A stretch of DNA of 41,722 nucleotides from Lachnospiraceae bacterium (GTDB taxonomy: Bacteria; Bacillota; Clostridia; Lachnospirales; Lachnospiraceae). The stretch spans positions 1 to 41,722 of the forward strand of contig JAFTVQ010000111.1 of the NCBI GenBank assembly GCA_017461865.1. The letters run 5' to 3'. A model generated the notes under the pieces. The model saw nothing but the letters and a program-made list of their open reading frames with translations, searched no databases and had not been told where the DNA came from. Both the position numbers and the translations under genes were made by a program. Below are positions 33,644 to 41,722 of the stretch, piece after piece (the first letter of the stretch is position 1; each line of letters starts with the position of its first letter).

Positions 33644-34612
33644 TCACCCTTCTGCCAACCGGCGCAACAGGTTATACCAAAGTTCAAGCTGCACTTTTAC
33701 ATAACACAGCCCGTATTTCATGCGAAACGGTAATTTTTTCCGTCTTCCTTCTCTCGACAGGGACAGACGTACACCCTTCCACAATCCTTTCAGATATGTT
33801 GTTCCGAATCCTTTTTTCACAAAGAACAGCGTCTTTATAAAAAATCCGGCCAAAAGGAACGGAAGATTGATAAGCAGCTGCAAAAGCGGCATATTTTTGG
33901 CGATCAGATACACGCTGTTTTGCGATGACAGATTCACCTTAAATTCATTGTATCTCGAACCGCTGAAACCGCTTCCGGCGTGATACACCACAGCCTTCGG
34001 GCAATATCCGTTTTTATATCCCCGAAGCCTTGCCCGGTAACCAACGTCAACATCTTCCAAATACGCAAAATGAAGCACATCAAAATAGCCGATGCTGCGG
34101 AATACCTCTTTCCGGTAAATCGAAGCACCTCCACAGGCAGCAAACACATCGCGCTGTGTAGTGAAACGCTCTGCCGGTTTTCCTTTTCCTCCGGCAAATG
34201 CCCATCCGAGCGCGCAATAGTAATCGCCCGCATCATCAATCACATCCGGTTGCTTCATGGATAACATTTTCGAAGAAAAACTGAAATAGTCCGGATTCTC
34301 ATCCATCGCTTTTTCCAATTCTGCCACAAAATCATGTTCCACTACCGTGTCGTTGTTCAGCAAAAGCACATACGGAGTCTTGGCTTGTTTGATGCCCACA
34401 TTGACCGCATGACTGAATCCCGTATTCTCCGGAAGCTCCACGAGCTTGACTTCCGGAAAACGCTCTTTTACCATCTTCTGACTTCCGTCGGTGGATCCGT
34501 TGTCCACAACAATCGTTGCAAACGCCGTACCCTTGGACCGTTTCAAAAACGTCAGACAATCCTGCAAATATGAAATTCCATTATAATTCGGAATTACAAC
34601 CGTAGTTTTCAT
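33644..34612 (-). CDS. GT2 glycosyltransferase, WbbL rhamnosyltransferase-like
   Basis: A 322-residue protein. The ATG at 34612 overlaps the TGA of the preceding gene as ATGA and has TGAGGAA upstream; it opens directly into TTVVIPNYNG. Motifs are VDNGSTDGSQKMV, LLLNNDTVV (metal-binding site), ACGGASIYRKEVFRSIGYFD and AYLEDVDVGYRARLRGYK with the catalytic-type ED. A hydrophobic C-terminal segment (about 255-280) suggests membrane association. It is translationally coupled to the other GT2 upstream, so both probably extend the same repeat unit. Confidence 0.9.
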   Translation of the reverse strand: MKTTVVIPNYNGISYLQDCLTFLKRSKGTAFATIVVDNGSTDGSQKMVKERFPEVKLVELPENTGFSHAVNVGIKQAKTPYVLLLNNDTVVEHDFVAELEKAMDENPDYFSFSSKMLSMKQPDVIDDAGDYYCALGWAFAGGKGKPAERFTTQRDVFAACGGASIYRKEVFRSIGYFDVLHFAYLEDVDVGYRARLRGYKNGYCPKAVVYHAGSGFSGSRYNEFKVNLSSQNSVYLIAKNMPLLQLLINLPFLLAGFFIKTLFFVKKGFGTTYLKGLWKGVRLSLSREGRRKKLPFRMKYGLCYVKVQLELWYNLLRRLAEG

Positions 34613-35904
34613 TTCTGTTTCCTCACAACAAAATCCGGAAGATAAACCATTCTGCATTTTGCCTTATCCTCCCCGGAAACGGCCTTGTCCGTGCGAAGCC
34701 TTACACATGCCTCGTCCGCACCGTCCGCCTCCAGCGTAAGCACCGCTCTGTGCATATAGCCGCTGTATTTTTCATTCATACCTTCAAACCGCATTGTTCC
34801 ATCCACAACCGGCCCGGATACAATTCTTCCGCGCTCCGCGATTTTACCGCACACCGCCATGACATCCTTCCGCACGGCAAAAATATCCGGATGATACCTC
34901 ATCTCATAAAAACCCAGATGCTTTGTATGCTCTACGGTCACCTTCCAACCGCTTTCCTTTGCAAACGTTTCAAGTGCCCGTTTGCCGGCTTCATAAGCGT
35001 ACCGTTTGCTCTCCGGGTTGTCTGCCGTCGAAGCCATGTGCGCTCGCCAGTGATACAAAATCCTAGGGACATGTCCGATTTTCTTTCTCAAATAACTGCG
35101 GTCATATGGAATATACGAACCTGACGCACCGTTTTGTGGCTTTTCGCCTGAAATTACATCCTGATGATGTTGCTTTTCCAGTTCAAGCACTGCCTGCAAA
35201 AACAAATCATAATCCTGCGCTCCGTCATACTCCTCCCGGAAAGAAAGCCGGCTCATCAGCGCCTTGCTCAACACAGTAAAATGACAAATATAATTATTGG
35301 AAAGTAAAAAATCAAAATTGAAATCCGGTTTGTAGTTCGGCTCAAACCGTACACTGCTGTCCTCGTTGATCTTGTCTTCGTCCGTGTAGACCATTTCATA
35401 CGAATTGTGTTCCAACACCCTGGCAATTTCAGCCAAAGCCTCCGGATGCAACCGGTCATCATGGTCCAGCAATCCTATAAAATCACCGTCCGCATATTTC
35501 AGCGCCTCATTGGTATTTTCGGAAATACTCTTATTCTCTTTCAAGCGTTCATAACGGATTCTCTCATCCCCGTAAGCCATCACAGCCTGCTCCACGCGGT
35601 CGCTTGATGACGCATCCGCAATCACAAGCTGCCAGTTTCCGTATGTTTGCGCAAGCACGGAATCTATCATCTCACAAAGATATACCTCTTTCGTCTCATA
35701 GGCCGGAACAACCACACTGAATTTATACCTGGAAGATTCCGCCTTTACATTTAACATTTCTTCCGAAAACAGGCCGTAATATTCGTTTGCCCGCACCTGG
35801 TCCGGATCCGGTCCGAATTTCCCGAGACGTTCCATGGCTGCATAGCAGGTCGGAACGACACCGTTTCTTTTCAAAAAAGAAAGCGTTCTGTTCAATTTAC
35901 CCAT
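34609..35904 (-). CDS. GT2 glycosyltransferase with N-terminal extension
   Basis: A 431-residue protein. The start at 35904 lies inside the end of the previous gene (8-nt overlap) and is preceded by GGAAGAGAG; longer in-frame starts fall within that gene. A ~70-residue basic N-terminal segment precedes the GT-A domain: FSVVVPAYETKE, SVLAQTYGNWQLVIADASSSD, GLLDHDDRLHPEAL (metal site) and YTDEDKI. The late segment YLRKKIGHVPRILYHWRAH is typical of the O-antigen/rhamnan GT2 group. The C-terminal ~100 residues are a separate domain without recognised motifs. The sugar transferred is unknown. Confidence 0.88.
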   Translation of the reverse strand: MGKLNRTLSFLKRNGVVPTCYAAMERLGKFGPDPDQVRANEYYGLFSEEMLNVKAESSRYKFSVVVPAYETKEVYLCEMIDSVLAQTYGNWQLVIADASSSDRVEQAVMAYGDERIRYERLKENKSISENTNEALKYADGDFIGLLDHDDRLHPEALAEIARVLEHNSYEMVYTDEDKINEDSSVRFEPNYKPDFNFDFLLSNNYICHFTVLSKALMSRLSFREEYDGAQDYDLFLQAVLELEKQHHQDVISGEKPQNGASGSYIPYDRSYLRKKIGHVPRILYHWRAHMASTADNPESKRYAYEAGKRALETFAKESGWKVTVEHTKHLGFYEMRYHPDIFAVRKDVMAVCGKIAERGRIVSGPVVDGTMRFEGMNEKYSGYMHRAVLTLEADGADEACVRLRTDKAVSGEDKAKCRMVYLPDFVVRKQK

Positions 35905-37507
35905 GGCTCTCTTCCGCCTTTCCTTCCGCTTGCCCCGCCGCCTGCTTACGCCGGCCGGCAACACAGCAAACCGCATAAAATAACAGGCAATATCCAATCA
36001 GATATGCCGAGTAATAGTACATAAACAATCTGGACGGTGCCGTGAGAAACACAAGGGGCACTTTTGCAAACACCGTCAATACAAGTACGGCCGGTGTCCA
36101 TTTCCTCCTTGCCAAAAGTACAACCGCCGCTGCCAACAAAACAACAATCGCCGGCACTGCCGAATACACCATATCCGTCACAGGCCGTTTGATATTATAG
36201 TCTTGAAAGTCACGCAACTCCAATATTTTAATAACACTTGTTCTTAATTCGTTGTGAATCGGTCCCGACAACGGATAACTTTGAAACACCGCGTAATTGG
36301 GCACATTATCCTTTACAAACAAATCCGTCGTATTTTCCAGCAGATCGGAGCTGTCCCGGAAAGTCTGCCATCTCTCTGCCAAAAATACATCCGGATATTT
36401 GATAACCAATTTATAAAATGCAGATTTAAATTCCGAAAATTGCTCGTCGTCATATGTTCTCTGAAACTTTGCTTCCTCATCGGAAAGATTGAAGTCTCCC
36501 CAAAACAGATTGATGCCGGATTTTCCTTCCGCAGCCCCCTGCAGGGTAACCTCCACATTGACAACCTGATCAATCGACGAAAGAAGTTCCTCTTCCCCGT
36601 CTCCGGCCGCCGCCTCCACCAAAGGCACGAGAGGCAACACCACACTGGTCAGTTCATACTGATCACCGCTGGTGAGTTTCTCCCCGACTTTCTGCGGCAT
36701 AAATAAAATAACAACCAGTATTATATAACACAAAATCTGCCTGCTGTATTTGCGGCCTTTGCCGAGCATCAGCAAAAGTACCGGATACGCAACCAGATAA
36801 TAGACAGCCTCCGTTCTCCAAATTGTCACAACCGCAGCAAGCGCAGTCAGTCCCCACCAATAAGAGCGACTGTTCTCCCGCCGTTCTTCCTTCCAACAGA
36901 AAAAAAGTTCCGCTATCAGAAGCAACTCCAAAAATGCATACAGACTCATGCGGATCGGATACAGATTGGAATCCAGCACCGGAAACATAAGAAAGACCGG
37001 TATCATCCACCATTCTTTTCCCTTCTCCGTACAGAGGGTTACGATCCTCGCTGCAATGAGCGAAATACAGATGCACTGCACAACAACAACCCCTGCCGGA
37101 ACCGGTATCAGCATCAATGAAAATATATAAAAAACGCTAGTTATATAATTTTGCCAAAAATGCGGAAACAATTGAACGGAACTTGAAAGTATTCCGAACT
37201 CGTCCATGCGCCAAATCCCCGGCCACGTAAGCAACAGCAATACTGCCATCAGTATCATGTACCCCGAAGCCACCTTGACAAAGCGGCGGTCCGCATGACG
37301 GACTGTCCAAAAAATCCACTGCCACAAGGCGATAAGCAAAACCAAAAAGGCTGCCTTTACCACCCACGCCTCCACGCTTCTCAGCGCCAATTTGACGGTT
37401 GAAAAGTCCAAAAGCACGTATTCGAAGATCAGCCGGTCCGTAAAAAAGCTTATGACAAAGTGCACCAGAGCAAGGATCAGCGCCGTTTTATTCAGTTTTC
37501 TTATCAT
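35897..37507 (-). CDS. Polytopic membrane protein of the polysaccharide operon
   Basis: About 536 residues from the ATG at 37507, which follows an AGGTGTGGG site; ATGs at 37525 and 37543 are less well placed. There are about eleven membrane helices and one large extracellular loop (about 290-420) rich in acidic and aromatic residues. The sequence TWPGIWRMDEFGI in the first loop has the conserved Asp-Glu seen in GT-C-like proteins. Wzx or Wzy function is possible since no other flippase or polymerase is visible in the operon, but nothing in the sequence proves it. It overlaps the next gene by 8 nt. Confidence 0.6.
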   Translation of the reverse strand: MIRKLNKTALILALVHFVISFFTDRLIFEYVLLDFSTVKLALRSVEAWVVKAAFLVLLIALWQWIFWTVRHADRRFVKVASGYMILMAVLLLLTWPGIWRMDEFGILSSSVQLFPHFWQNYITSVFYIFSLMLIPVPAGVVVVQCICISLIAARIVTLCTEKGKEWWMIPVFLMFPVLDSNLYPIRMSLYAFLELLLIAELFFCWKEERRENSRSYWWGLTALAAVVTIWRTEAVYYLVAYPVLLLMLGKGRKYSRQILCYIILVVILFMPQKVGEKLTSGDQYELTSVVLPLVPLVEAAAGDGEEELLSSIDQVVNVEVTLQGAAEGKSGINLFWGDFNLSDEEAKFQRTYDDEQFSEFKSAFYKLVIKYPDVFLAERWQTFRDSSDLLENTTDLFVKDNVPNYAVFQSYPLSGPIHNELRTSVIKILELRDFQDYNIKRPVTDMVYSAVPAIVVLLAAAVVLLARRKWTPAVLVLTVFAKVPLVFLTAPSRLFMYYYSAYLIGYCLLFYAVCCVAGRRKQAAGQAEGKAEESHG

Positions 37508-37539
37508 TGTTCCCACACCTGTCATCGTCCGGTTCCGTC

Positions 37540-38271
37540 TCAAATCTTATAATTTTCCAAAAAATAATTCAGTTCTTCCGGTGTTCCCAACACATGAACC
37601 CTGTCGTAATCCACGATGGAAATACGCACGTCTCCGCCCTTGGAAATCAAATAGTTATAGAGCGGTGCCACATATTTTTCACCCTTTTCCAGTTTCTCAT
37701 CACCGGTGTAATACTCATTGTATAAATCTTCATAAAGCTGACATGTTTTAAAATAATACGCCCCAAGTGTACAGTTATCGGAAATACGTACTTTTTCCCG
37801 CACTTCCACCACTTTACCGCTCTCATCCAGCTTCGCAAAACTCCAATGATCGCCGTCCGCATGGAAACAAGGGATAAAACCGTCTCCCGCGATCTGCTCT
37901 TCTTTCATCTCATAGGCTTCCACATAAGTATCAATATTATAAATCATCAGCGCAGACTGCGGATCCCACACATCCTTTGCAAGCATCGCTGTCGTAGCCT
38001 GTCCGTCCGTCAGATAATCAATACCGATTACCTTTACATTGCGGATTCCGATCTTTTCGCAGGTATTGCGGATAAATTCTTCCGATTCATCCTCCTTGCG
38101 GACCACGAAAATATAGTCATTTTCGTCATTCTGAAACCCTTTCAAACTCTCCATCGACCACTCGAACAGCGTCTTTCCGTGTGCTTCAATCTGATATTTC
38201 GGTACGGTGTACCCCACTTTCCTGAATCTGGAACCAAGTCCCGCCATTGTAATTAATACTGTAAGCTTCAT
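37540..38271 (-). CDS. Sugar nucleotidyltransferase (NTP_transferase family)
   Basis: A 243-residue single-domain protein. The N-terminus LITMAGLGSRFRKVGYTVPK has the G-x-G-(S/T)-R and P-K signature of nucleotide-sugar pyrophosphorylases. MIYNIDTYV provides the metal-binding Asp, and LGAYYFKT and VHVLGTPEEL match the family's later blocks. It has no left-handed beta-helix acyltransferase domain. It probably makes an NDP-sugar or NDP-alditol/choline-like donor; small enzymes of this type often sit with HAD phosphatases in capsule loci, and such a phosphatase is at 41310 here. ACGGAGG lies 7 nt before the ATG. Confidence 0.82.
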   Translation of the reverse strand: MKLTVLITMAGLGSRFRKVGYTVPKYQIEAHGKTLFEWSMESLKGFQNDENDYIFVVRKEDESEEFIRNTCEKIGIRNVKVIGIDYLTDGQATTAMLAKDVWDPQSALMIYNIDTYVEAYEMKEEQIAGDGFIPCFHADGDHWSFAKLDESGKVVEVREKVRISDNCTLGAYYFKTCQLYEDLYNEYYTGDEKLEKGEKYVAPLYNYLISKGGDVRISIVDYDRVHVLGTPEELNYFLENYKI

Positions 38272-38317
38272 ATTCTATCCTCCGTTATATGCCATCCTGT
38301 TCCTGTCAAAGTGCCGA

Positions 38318-38995
38318 TTAAACAGTAATTTCCCCGTCATGGGCCATAAGCGATGCACCGAACACACCTTTAACTGCCATCAACTCTTTGAGAAGTTTCT
38401 GTTCATCGGACGTCTTAACATCCATAATCAAATCCAGGCTGTCCTTGCTGACATTGCGCGACTTCACCCTGTATTTCTTCGTGTAAGACTGCACTACCTT
38501 CTGTATCTCATCTTCCGCATCAATGCCGTCTGCATTGATAACCAGAAGCACATTGGCTTTGCCCGCCGGTGTCAGTTCAAGCACAAACAGACCGATTGTG
38601 ATGACAAGTGCCATAATCACGGCAATCTTGTACATTTCTGCCCCGCAAATAATACCGGTACTGATGGACCAGAACAGGAAAATCAGATCCATCGGATCCT
38701 TGATAGCCGTACGGAATCGCACGATGGAAAGTGCACCGACCATACCGAGGGATATGACAAGATTGGACTGCATCGCCAGAATGATGCCGGCCGTAATCAC
38801 GGAAATCAACGCCAGTGAAATATTAAACGTCTTGGAATAATAATTCTTTTTGGCTGCCACATAATACACAACAAAAATATAAAGTGCAATCAGACATGTG
38901 ACAAGCAGTGTTACAAGAATGCGCGCCGTCGTAATATTGCTGCCCGAAAAGCCTTCCAAAAATGATTTCTTAAAAATATCCGAAAATGTACTCAT
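38318..38995 (-). CDS. DUF4956 membrane protein
   Basis: A 225-residue protein with four hydrophobic helices in the N-terminal ~145 residues and a soluble C-terminal ACT-like domain (NVLLVINADG, then VKSRNVSKDSLDLIMDVK). The conserved cytoplasmic motif SIVRFRTAIKDPMDLIF between helices identifies DUF4956. The ATG overlaps the VTC stop codon (ATGA). In many bacteria DUF4956 accompanies VTC-type polyphosphate polymerases and CotH kinases (established association), but its molecular role is unknown; a channel, sensor or polyphosphate-handling function is speculative. Confidence 0.88.
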   Translation of the reverse strand: MSTFSDIFKKSFLEGFSGSNITTARILVTLLVTCLIALYIFVVYYVAAKKNYYSKTFNISLALISVITAGIILAMQSNLVISLGMVGALSIVRFRTAIKDPMDLIFLFWSISTGIICGAEMYKIAVIMALVITIGLFVLELTPAGKANVLLVINADGIDAEDEIQKVVQSYTKKYRVKSRNVSKDSLDLIMDVKTSDEQKLLKELMAVKGVFGASLMAHDGEITV

Positions 38996-39690
38996 GCTTT
39001 TTTCCTCTTTCTACCCAAATAATATTTTGAAAACGTTGTCTGGCGGAGATGACCGATATCCAGTCTCTCCTTAATATACGCCGGAAGAAACTCATCAAAC
39101 TTAACTTCCATAAGATGTACCCCCACCGGCAATATCGGCTCTTTCCTCAGATTTTTGTCAAAAAAGTGGGCAAAATCCAAAGACGCCGCGATATTCCTGT
39201 CAAATGTCACCCTGACATTCCCCCTGGAATCTACATAAGGAACTCTGTCATAGGAAACAATCACTTTCGGCCGCATATATCTTGTCTGCCACAGTACCAT
39301 AAAGTTTTGAAGCAGCTCCGGATATGTGTCAAAATCCTCTTTTGCCATGGACAATCCTTTTCCGGCAATGAGCAGATCCGCCTGCTCCCTTGTCAAAGGC
39401 GCCGCATACTTTCTCGTCATCCCGTTCTGCTTTACCTTTTTTTCCAAGCGGATTTTGCCGTCCGACGCGTTGTAAATACGAATGCGGTATTTCGCCCTCG
39501 GATCCGTTCCCGCCTCATTCTGATAGTAGCACGTGTCCGCCGCGTCATCAAAATAAACGCTCCGTATATGATAACACCCGTTTTTATTCACGTGCGGATC
39601 TTTCTTCACAACACCGCCGAGGCGAGCCTGCAGCAGTACCATGTCTTTTTCATTAATTTGAAATTTGTATTCATGTCTGCTTTTTTTCAT
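38992..39690 (-). CDS. VTC-domain polyphosphate polymerase-like protein
   Basis: A 232-residue VTC domain with no SPX domain. Visible tunnel residues are in RHEYKFQI, YHIRSVYFDD, RAKYRIRIY, IRLEKKVKQNGMTRKY, SYDRVPYV and HLMEVKFDEFLPAY; the many Lys/Arg and the late Glu match the triphosphate-tunnel metalloenzyme fold of yeast Vtc4. It would polymerise phosphate from ATP at the membrane, but other nucleotidyl-type reactions cannot be excluded. It overlaps the CotH-like gene and the DUF4956 gene by 4 nt each, so the three proteins are probably made together. Confidence 0.88.
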   Translation of the reverse strand: MKKSRHEYKFQINEKDMVLLQARLGGVVKKDPHVNKNGCYHIRSVYFDDAADTCYYQNEAGTDPRAKYRIRIYNASDGKIRLEKKVKQNGMTRKYAAPLTREQADLLIAGKGLSMAKEDFDTYPELLQNFMVLWQTRYMRPKVIVSYDRVPYVDSRGNVRVTFDRNIAASLDFAHFFDKNLRKEPILPVGVHLMEVKFDEFLPAYIKERLDIGHLRQTTFSKYYLGRKRKKA

Positions 39691-41306
39691 TGTCCCAGCG
39701 CCTCCACATAGCCGTCCAAAAACTCTAACCGCTGCGTTGTAAACTGCTTCATAAAACTGATATCCGGACTTGCGTTTCCGCCCGGCCAGCGTTCCGTCTC
39801 ACGTTTCATGGCTCCGGAGGAAACAAGCACCTCCGTCAGACTGTCCATTCTGGCGCAGAGACTCTCCGTGGAAAAAACGCCTTCTCTCCAGGTTCTCCAC
39901 TTGGTCTGCACCTGGGCCTGCGCACCGGAAACATCCAGCTGCACCACCCTCATTCCCGGCTCAAATTCAACAATCTCCTCGAGACCTTTCATGGATTCTG
40001 CGCAATAATACTCGTTCTCTTCAAAGATGGCACCGAAGGAAATATTCATATCCCACGGCACAAAATAGCCGCAGCTGCCGGTATCCTTCTGTCTCACCAC
40101 ATAATACACGTTTTTATTTTCATTGTCGAAACCGGCAATCGCCTGATAAAACAGCCAGTTATCCAAAATATTGGAAATATCGCCAAGTTCCCCGATCTGC
40201 GCGGAAAACTCCTCATCTTCCGCTTCAATACAGGCGGCCATCCGGCGAAGCGGATCCCATTCCTGCTCATTTTGTAATATCGTATCACCTTTCAGGTAGA
40301 ACCCTCCCCGGTAATCCGGCATCTGGGAATCCGGCAGATTCCCGATAAAATCTTCCTCCTGCCAGGCTGCTGTATATTTTTTCTTATAAATCCGTTCTAT
40401 CACATCTTTTCCGGCTGCAAGCTGCGATGACACACTGTCCATCCCAAGCTGTTTTCGGTCCACCGGATGGGTCAGAAGATAAAGACCGACGTATCCGTCA
40501 TTGATCAGAACTTCCACATATTCTCCCTTGACCCCGAAATTCTGTCCGTACGGGTTCCCATACGCTCCTGTCTCCTGCCACAAGTCCATGGCCAGTTTAT
40601 CCCTGATTCTGGAATTATCCGCATAGAGACTGTTCAGAATCCAGTCATCATCCTCCCGGATCTCAAGAAAATTTTTATTCACCTTCTGATAGGTACCGTC
40701 CTCCCCCTGCTCCTTCAGTTTCAGACGGAGACTTTTCTTCTCATAATTCAGGCTGGTATTTCCGCGGAGCATACTCGTTGTCAGACACCTCTTCACCCAG
40801 TCCCCCTCATGGTCTGTGTCATACAGCACAAGCTCAAACAGGGGCTCCCCGTTTTCTGTCATCTGCTCCGTCCCGGTAAAATCCAGCACCGGAAGTCCGG
40901 TCAGTTTCAGGTAAAACATTTCGCACCGATCCCCCGACACCGCATAAAACGGAATCGCCCGGTCCTCACGCATAAGCAAAAGCTTGCTTTCCTTTGTGAA
41001 ATCCTCCGTAAACCAGATTTGTACCCCGTCTCCGGCCTCAAATCCGCCCTCCTCCCAATCTTCCGTCTCCATGGAAAGGGGCAGAAAAAAAGTTTTGCCG
41101 GCAGAATCATAGGCAAGTGCTTCTCCGGCAAACATAAGATCAAATTTCATTGCATCGGACTGCTGATTCAACTTCTCTTCAATTGTCTGGGCCTTTTTCG
41201 TGTCGATTACAGGGACCTCCATCCGGACATCCTCCAGCCATAATGCGCAGATTGCGCTGACGATCACAAGACCCGTCACACTAAGTGCGAGCAGCCATTT
41301 TCTCAT
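39687..41306 (-). CDS. CotH-family protein kinase-like, membrane-anchored
   Basis: A 539-residue protein with an N-terminal membrane anchor or signal (residues about 5-22) and an Ig-like or linker region. The CotH domain follows (about 170-470): LRGNTSLNYEKKSLRLKL, DDWILNSLYADNSRIRDKLA, GVKGEYVEVLINDGYVGLYLL, FDNENKNVYYV and VPWDMNISFGA, whose Asp residues match the catalytic D-x-D-type site of Bacillus CotH. CotH is an atypical kinase that phosphorylates coat proteins; here the protein is probably outside the cell, in a polysaccharide operon. ACGGAGG precedes the ATG, 3 bp after the HAD gene. Confidence 0.87.
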   Translation of the reverse strand: MRKWLLALSVTGLVIVSAICALWLEDVRMEVPVIDTKKAQTIEEKLNQQSDAMKFDLMFAGEALAYDSAGKTFFLPLSMETEDWEEGGFEAGDGVQIWFTEDFTKESKLLLMREDRAIPFYAVSGDRCEMFYLKLTGLPVLDFTGTEQMTENGEPLFELVLYDTDHEGDWVKRCLTTSMLRGNTSLNYEKKSLRLKLKEQGEDGTYQKVNKNFLEIREDDDWILNSLYADNSRIRDKLAMDLWQETGAYGNPYGQNFGVKGEYVEVLINDGYVGLYLLTHPVDRKQLGMDSVSSQLAAGKDVIERIYKKKYTAAWQEEDFIGNLPDSQMPDYRGGFYLKGDTILQNEQEWDPLRRMAACIEAEDEEFSAQIGELGDISNILDNWLFYQAIAGFDNENKNVYYVVRQKDTGSCGYFVPWDMNISFGAIFEENEYYCAESMKGLEEIVEFEPGMRVVQLDVSGAQAQVQTKWRTWREGVFSTESLCARMDSLTEVLVSSGAMKRETERWPGGNASPDISFMKQFTTQRLEFLDGYVEALGQ

Positions 41307-41309
41307 TAT

Positions 41310-41708
41310 TTATTCCTCCGTGCAACGGCTTCCTTTACAAAGTGCATCCATCTCTTCCACGGTGCATTTCAAAAACTCATCCGGACGTACCGTACGGTCA
41401 TCCACATAAAATCCTTTGTGTCCCGGCCAAGGCTTTCCGTATACGATCTCATCGTACGGAATATCCCATTTATCCAGCCACTGCAAAAGCACCTTCGCCG
41501 TATTGGCATTGATCATACCGATATTCCCGTCGTAACTGTTCATGTTGCGGGATGTAAACAGAACAATTTTAGCCCCTCCGTCTTTGTATTCACGAATCTT
41601 CGCAACCATTTCCGGAAACGGAACCAGATCGATATATTCCTGGTCCTTTCTCTTGATCGGACAAATGGTTCCGTCAATATCGAAACAAAATGTCAACTCT
41701 TTGTACAC
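41310..41708 (-). CDS. HAD-family phosphatase of capsule biosynthesis type
   Basis: A 132-residue small HAD protein. FCFDIDGTICPIKRKDQ is motif I (D-x-D-G-T), VLFTSRNMNSYDG motif II and KPWPGHKGFYVDDRTVRPDE motifs III/IV, so the catalytic set appears complete. No cap domain is evident, suggesting a small sugar-phosphate or phosphonate-type substrate. The start is GTG at 41708 with GAGGAGG 7 nt upstream. It is the first gene seen of the leftward operon; its promoter or further upstream genes lie outside the window. Comparable small HADs pair with sugar nucleotidyltransferases in capsule loci; the partner here would be the gene at 37540. Confidence 0.85.
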   Translation of the reverse strand: MYKELTFCFDIDGTICPIKRKDQEYIDLVPFPEMVAKIREYKDGGAKIVLFTSRNMNSYDGNIGMINANTAKVLLQWLDKWDIPYDEIVYGKPWPGHKGFYVDDRTVRPDEFLKCTVEEMDALCKGSRCTEE

Positions 41709-41722
41709 TCTTCTACCTCCTC

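Overview
The window looks like chromosome of a Firmicute in the Lachnospiraceae (Clostridia). The basis is the secreted proteins with Lys-rich LRR_5 (BspA-like) C-termini, the Tyr/Lys-rich fibronectin-type repeats, strong AGGAGG-type ribosome binding sites, the Csp-like subtilase and the overall gene style. The genus cannot be named from sequence alone. No tRNA, rRNA or CRISPR array was seen.

Region 1 (about 1-13,980) is AT-richer accessory DNA with plasmid/ICE traits. It starts inside a ParB-like protein, followed by a small XRE regulator, a small unknown protein and an IS200-like transposase in which the first His of the HUH motif is Tyr. Two large secreted proteins follow: a papain-type protease with lectin-like, Big_2 and LRR_5 parts, and an InlB-repeat/LRR_5 protein. 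Between them lies a tiny gene for a 21-residue hexad-repeat peptide with its own promoter, RBS and terminator. Next is a three-gene operon (DUF3990 ADP-ribosyltransferase-like protein, unknown partner, membrane M48-like protease), then a replication module: an AEP-type primase/replicase, an accessory protein and a coiled-coil putative DNA-binding protein. In the replicase leader sit an attenuator-like hairpin and an opposing promoter-terminator pair predicting a ~136-nt antisense RNA, an arrangement resembling plasmid copy-number control.

A truncated polysaccharide deacetylase begins abruptly at about 13,981 and marks the junction with Region 2. Region 2 (14,261-25,105) carries cell-envelope genes: a polyprenyl-phosphate-sugar-synthase-like GT2, three large polytopic membrane proteins of GT-C style, an M15 peptidase with fibronectin-type repeats, an FAD-dependent oxidoreductase and a signal-peptidase-II-like protein.

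Region 3 (25,166-30,941) groups proteolysis genes: a cytosolic Csp-like subtilase, an unusual ClpX paralogue with a ~110-residue acidic N-terminal extension, and a membrane HtrA/PDZ protease, the last two apparently co-transcribed with a glycosyltransferase.

Region 4 (31,003-41,708) is one long leftward polysaccharide operon: HAD phosphatase, CotH-like kinase, VTC-like polyphosphate polymerase, DUF4956 membrane protein, sugar nucleotidyltransferase, polytopic membrane protein, two GT2 enzymes, a WbaP/CpsE-type initiating phosphoglycosyltransferase and an LCP ligase. Junctions are tight, with 4-8 nt overlaps in several places. The HAD-CotH-VTC-DUF4956-nucleotidyltransferase block suggests a phosphorylated or otherwise decorated surface polymer built alongside the polysaccharide.
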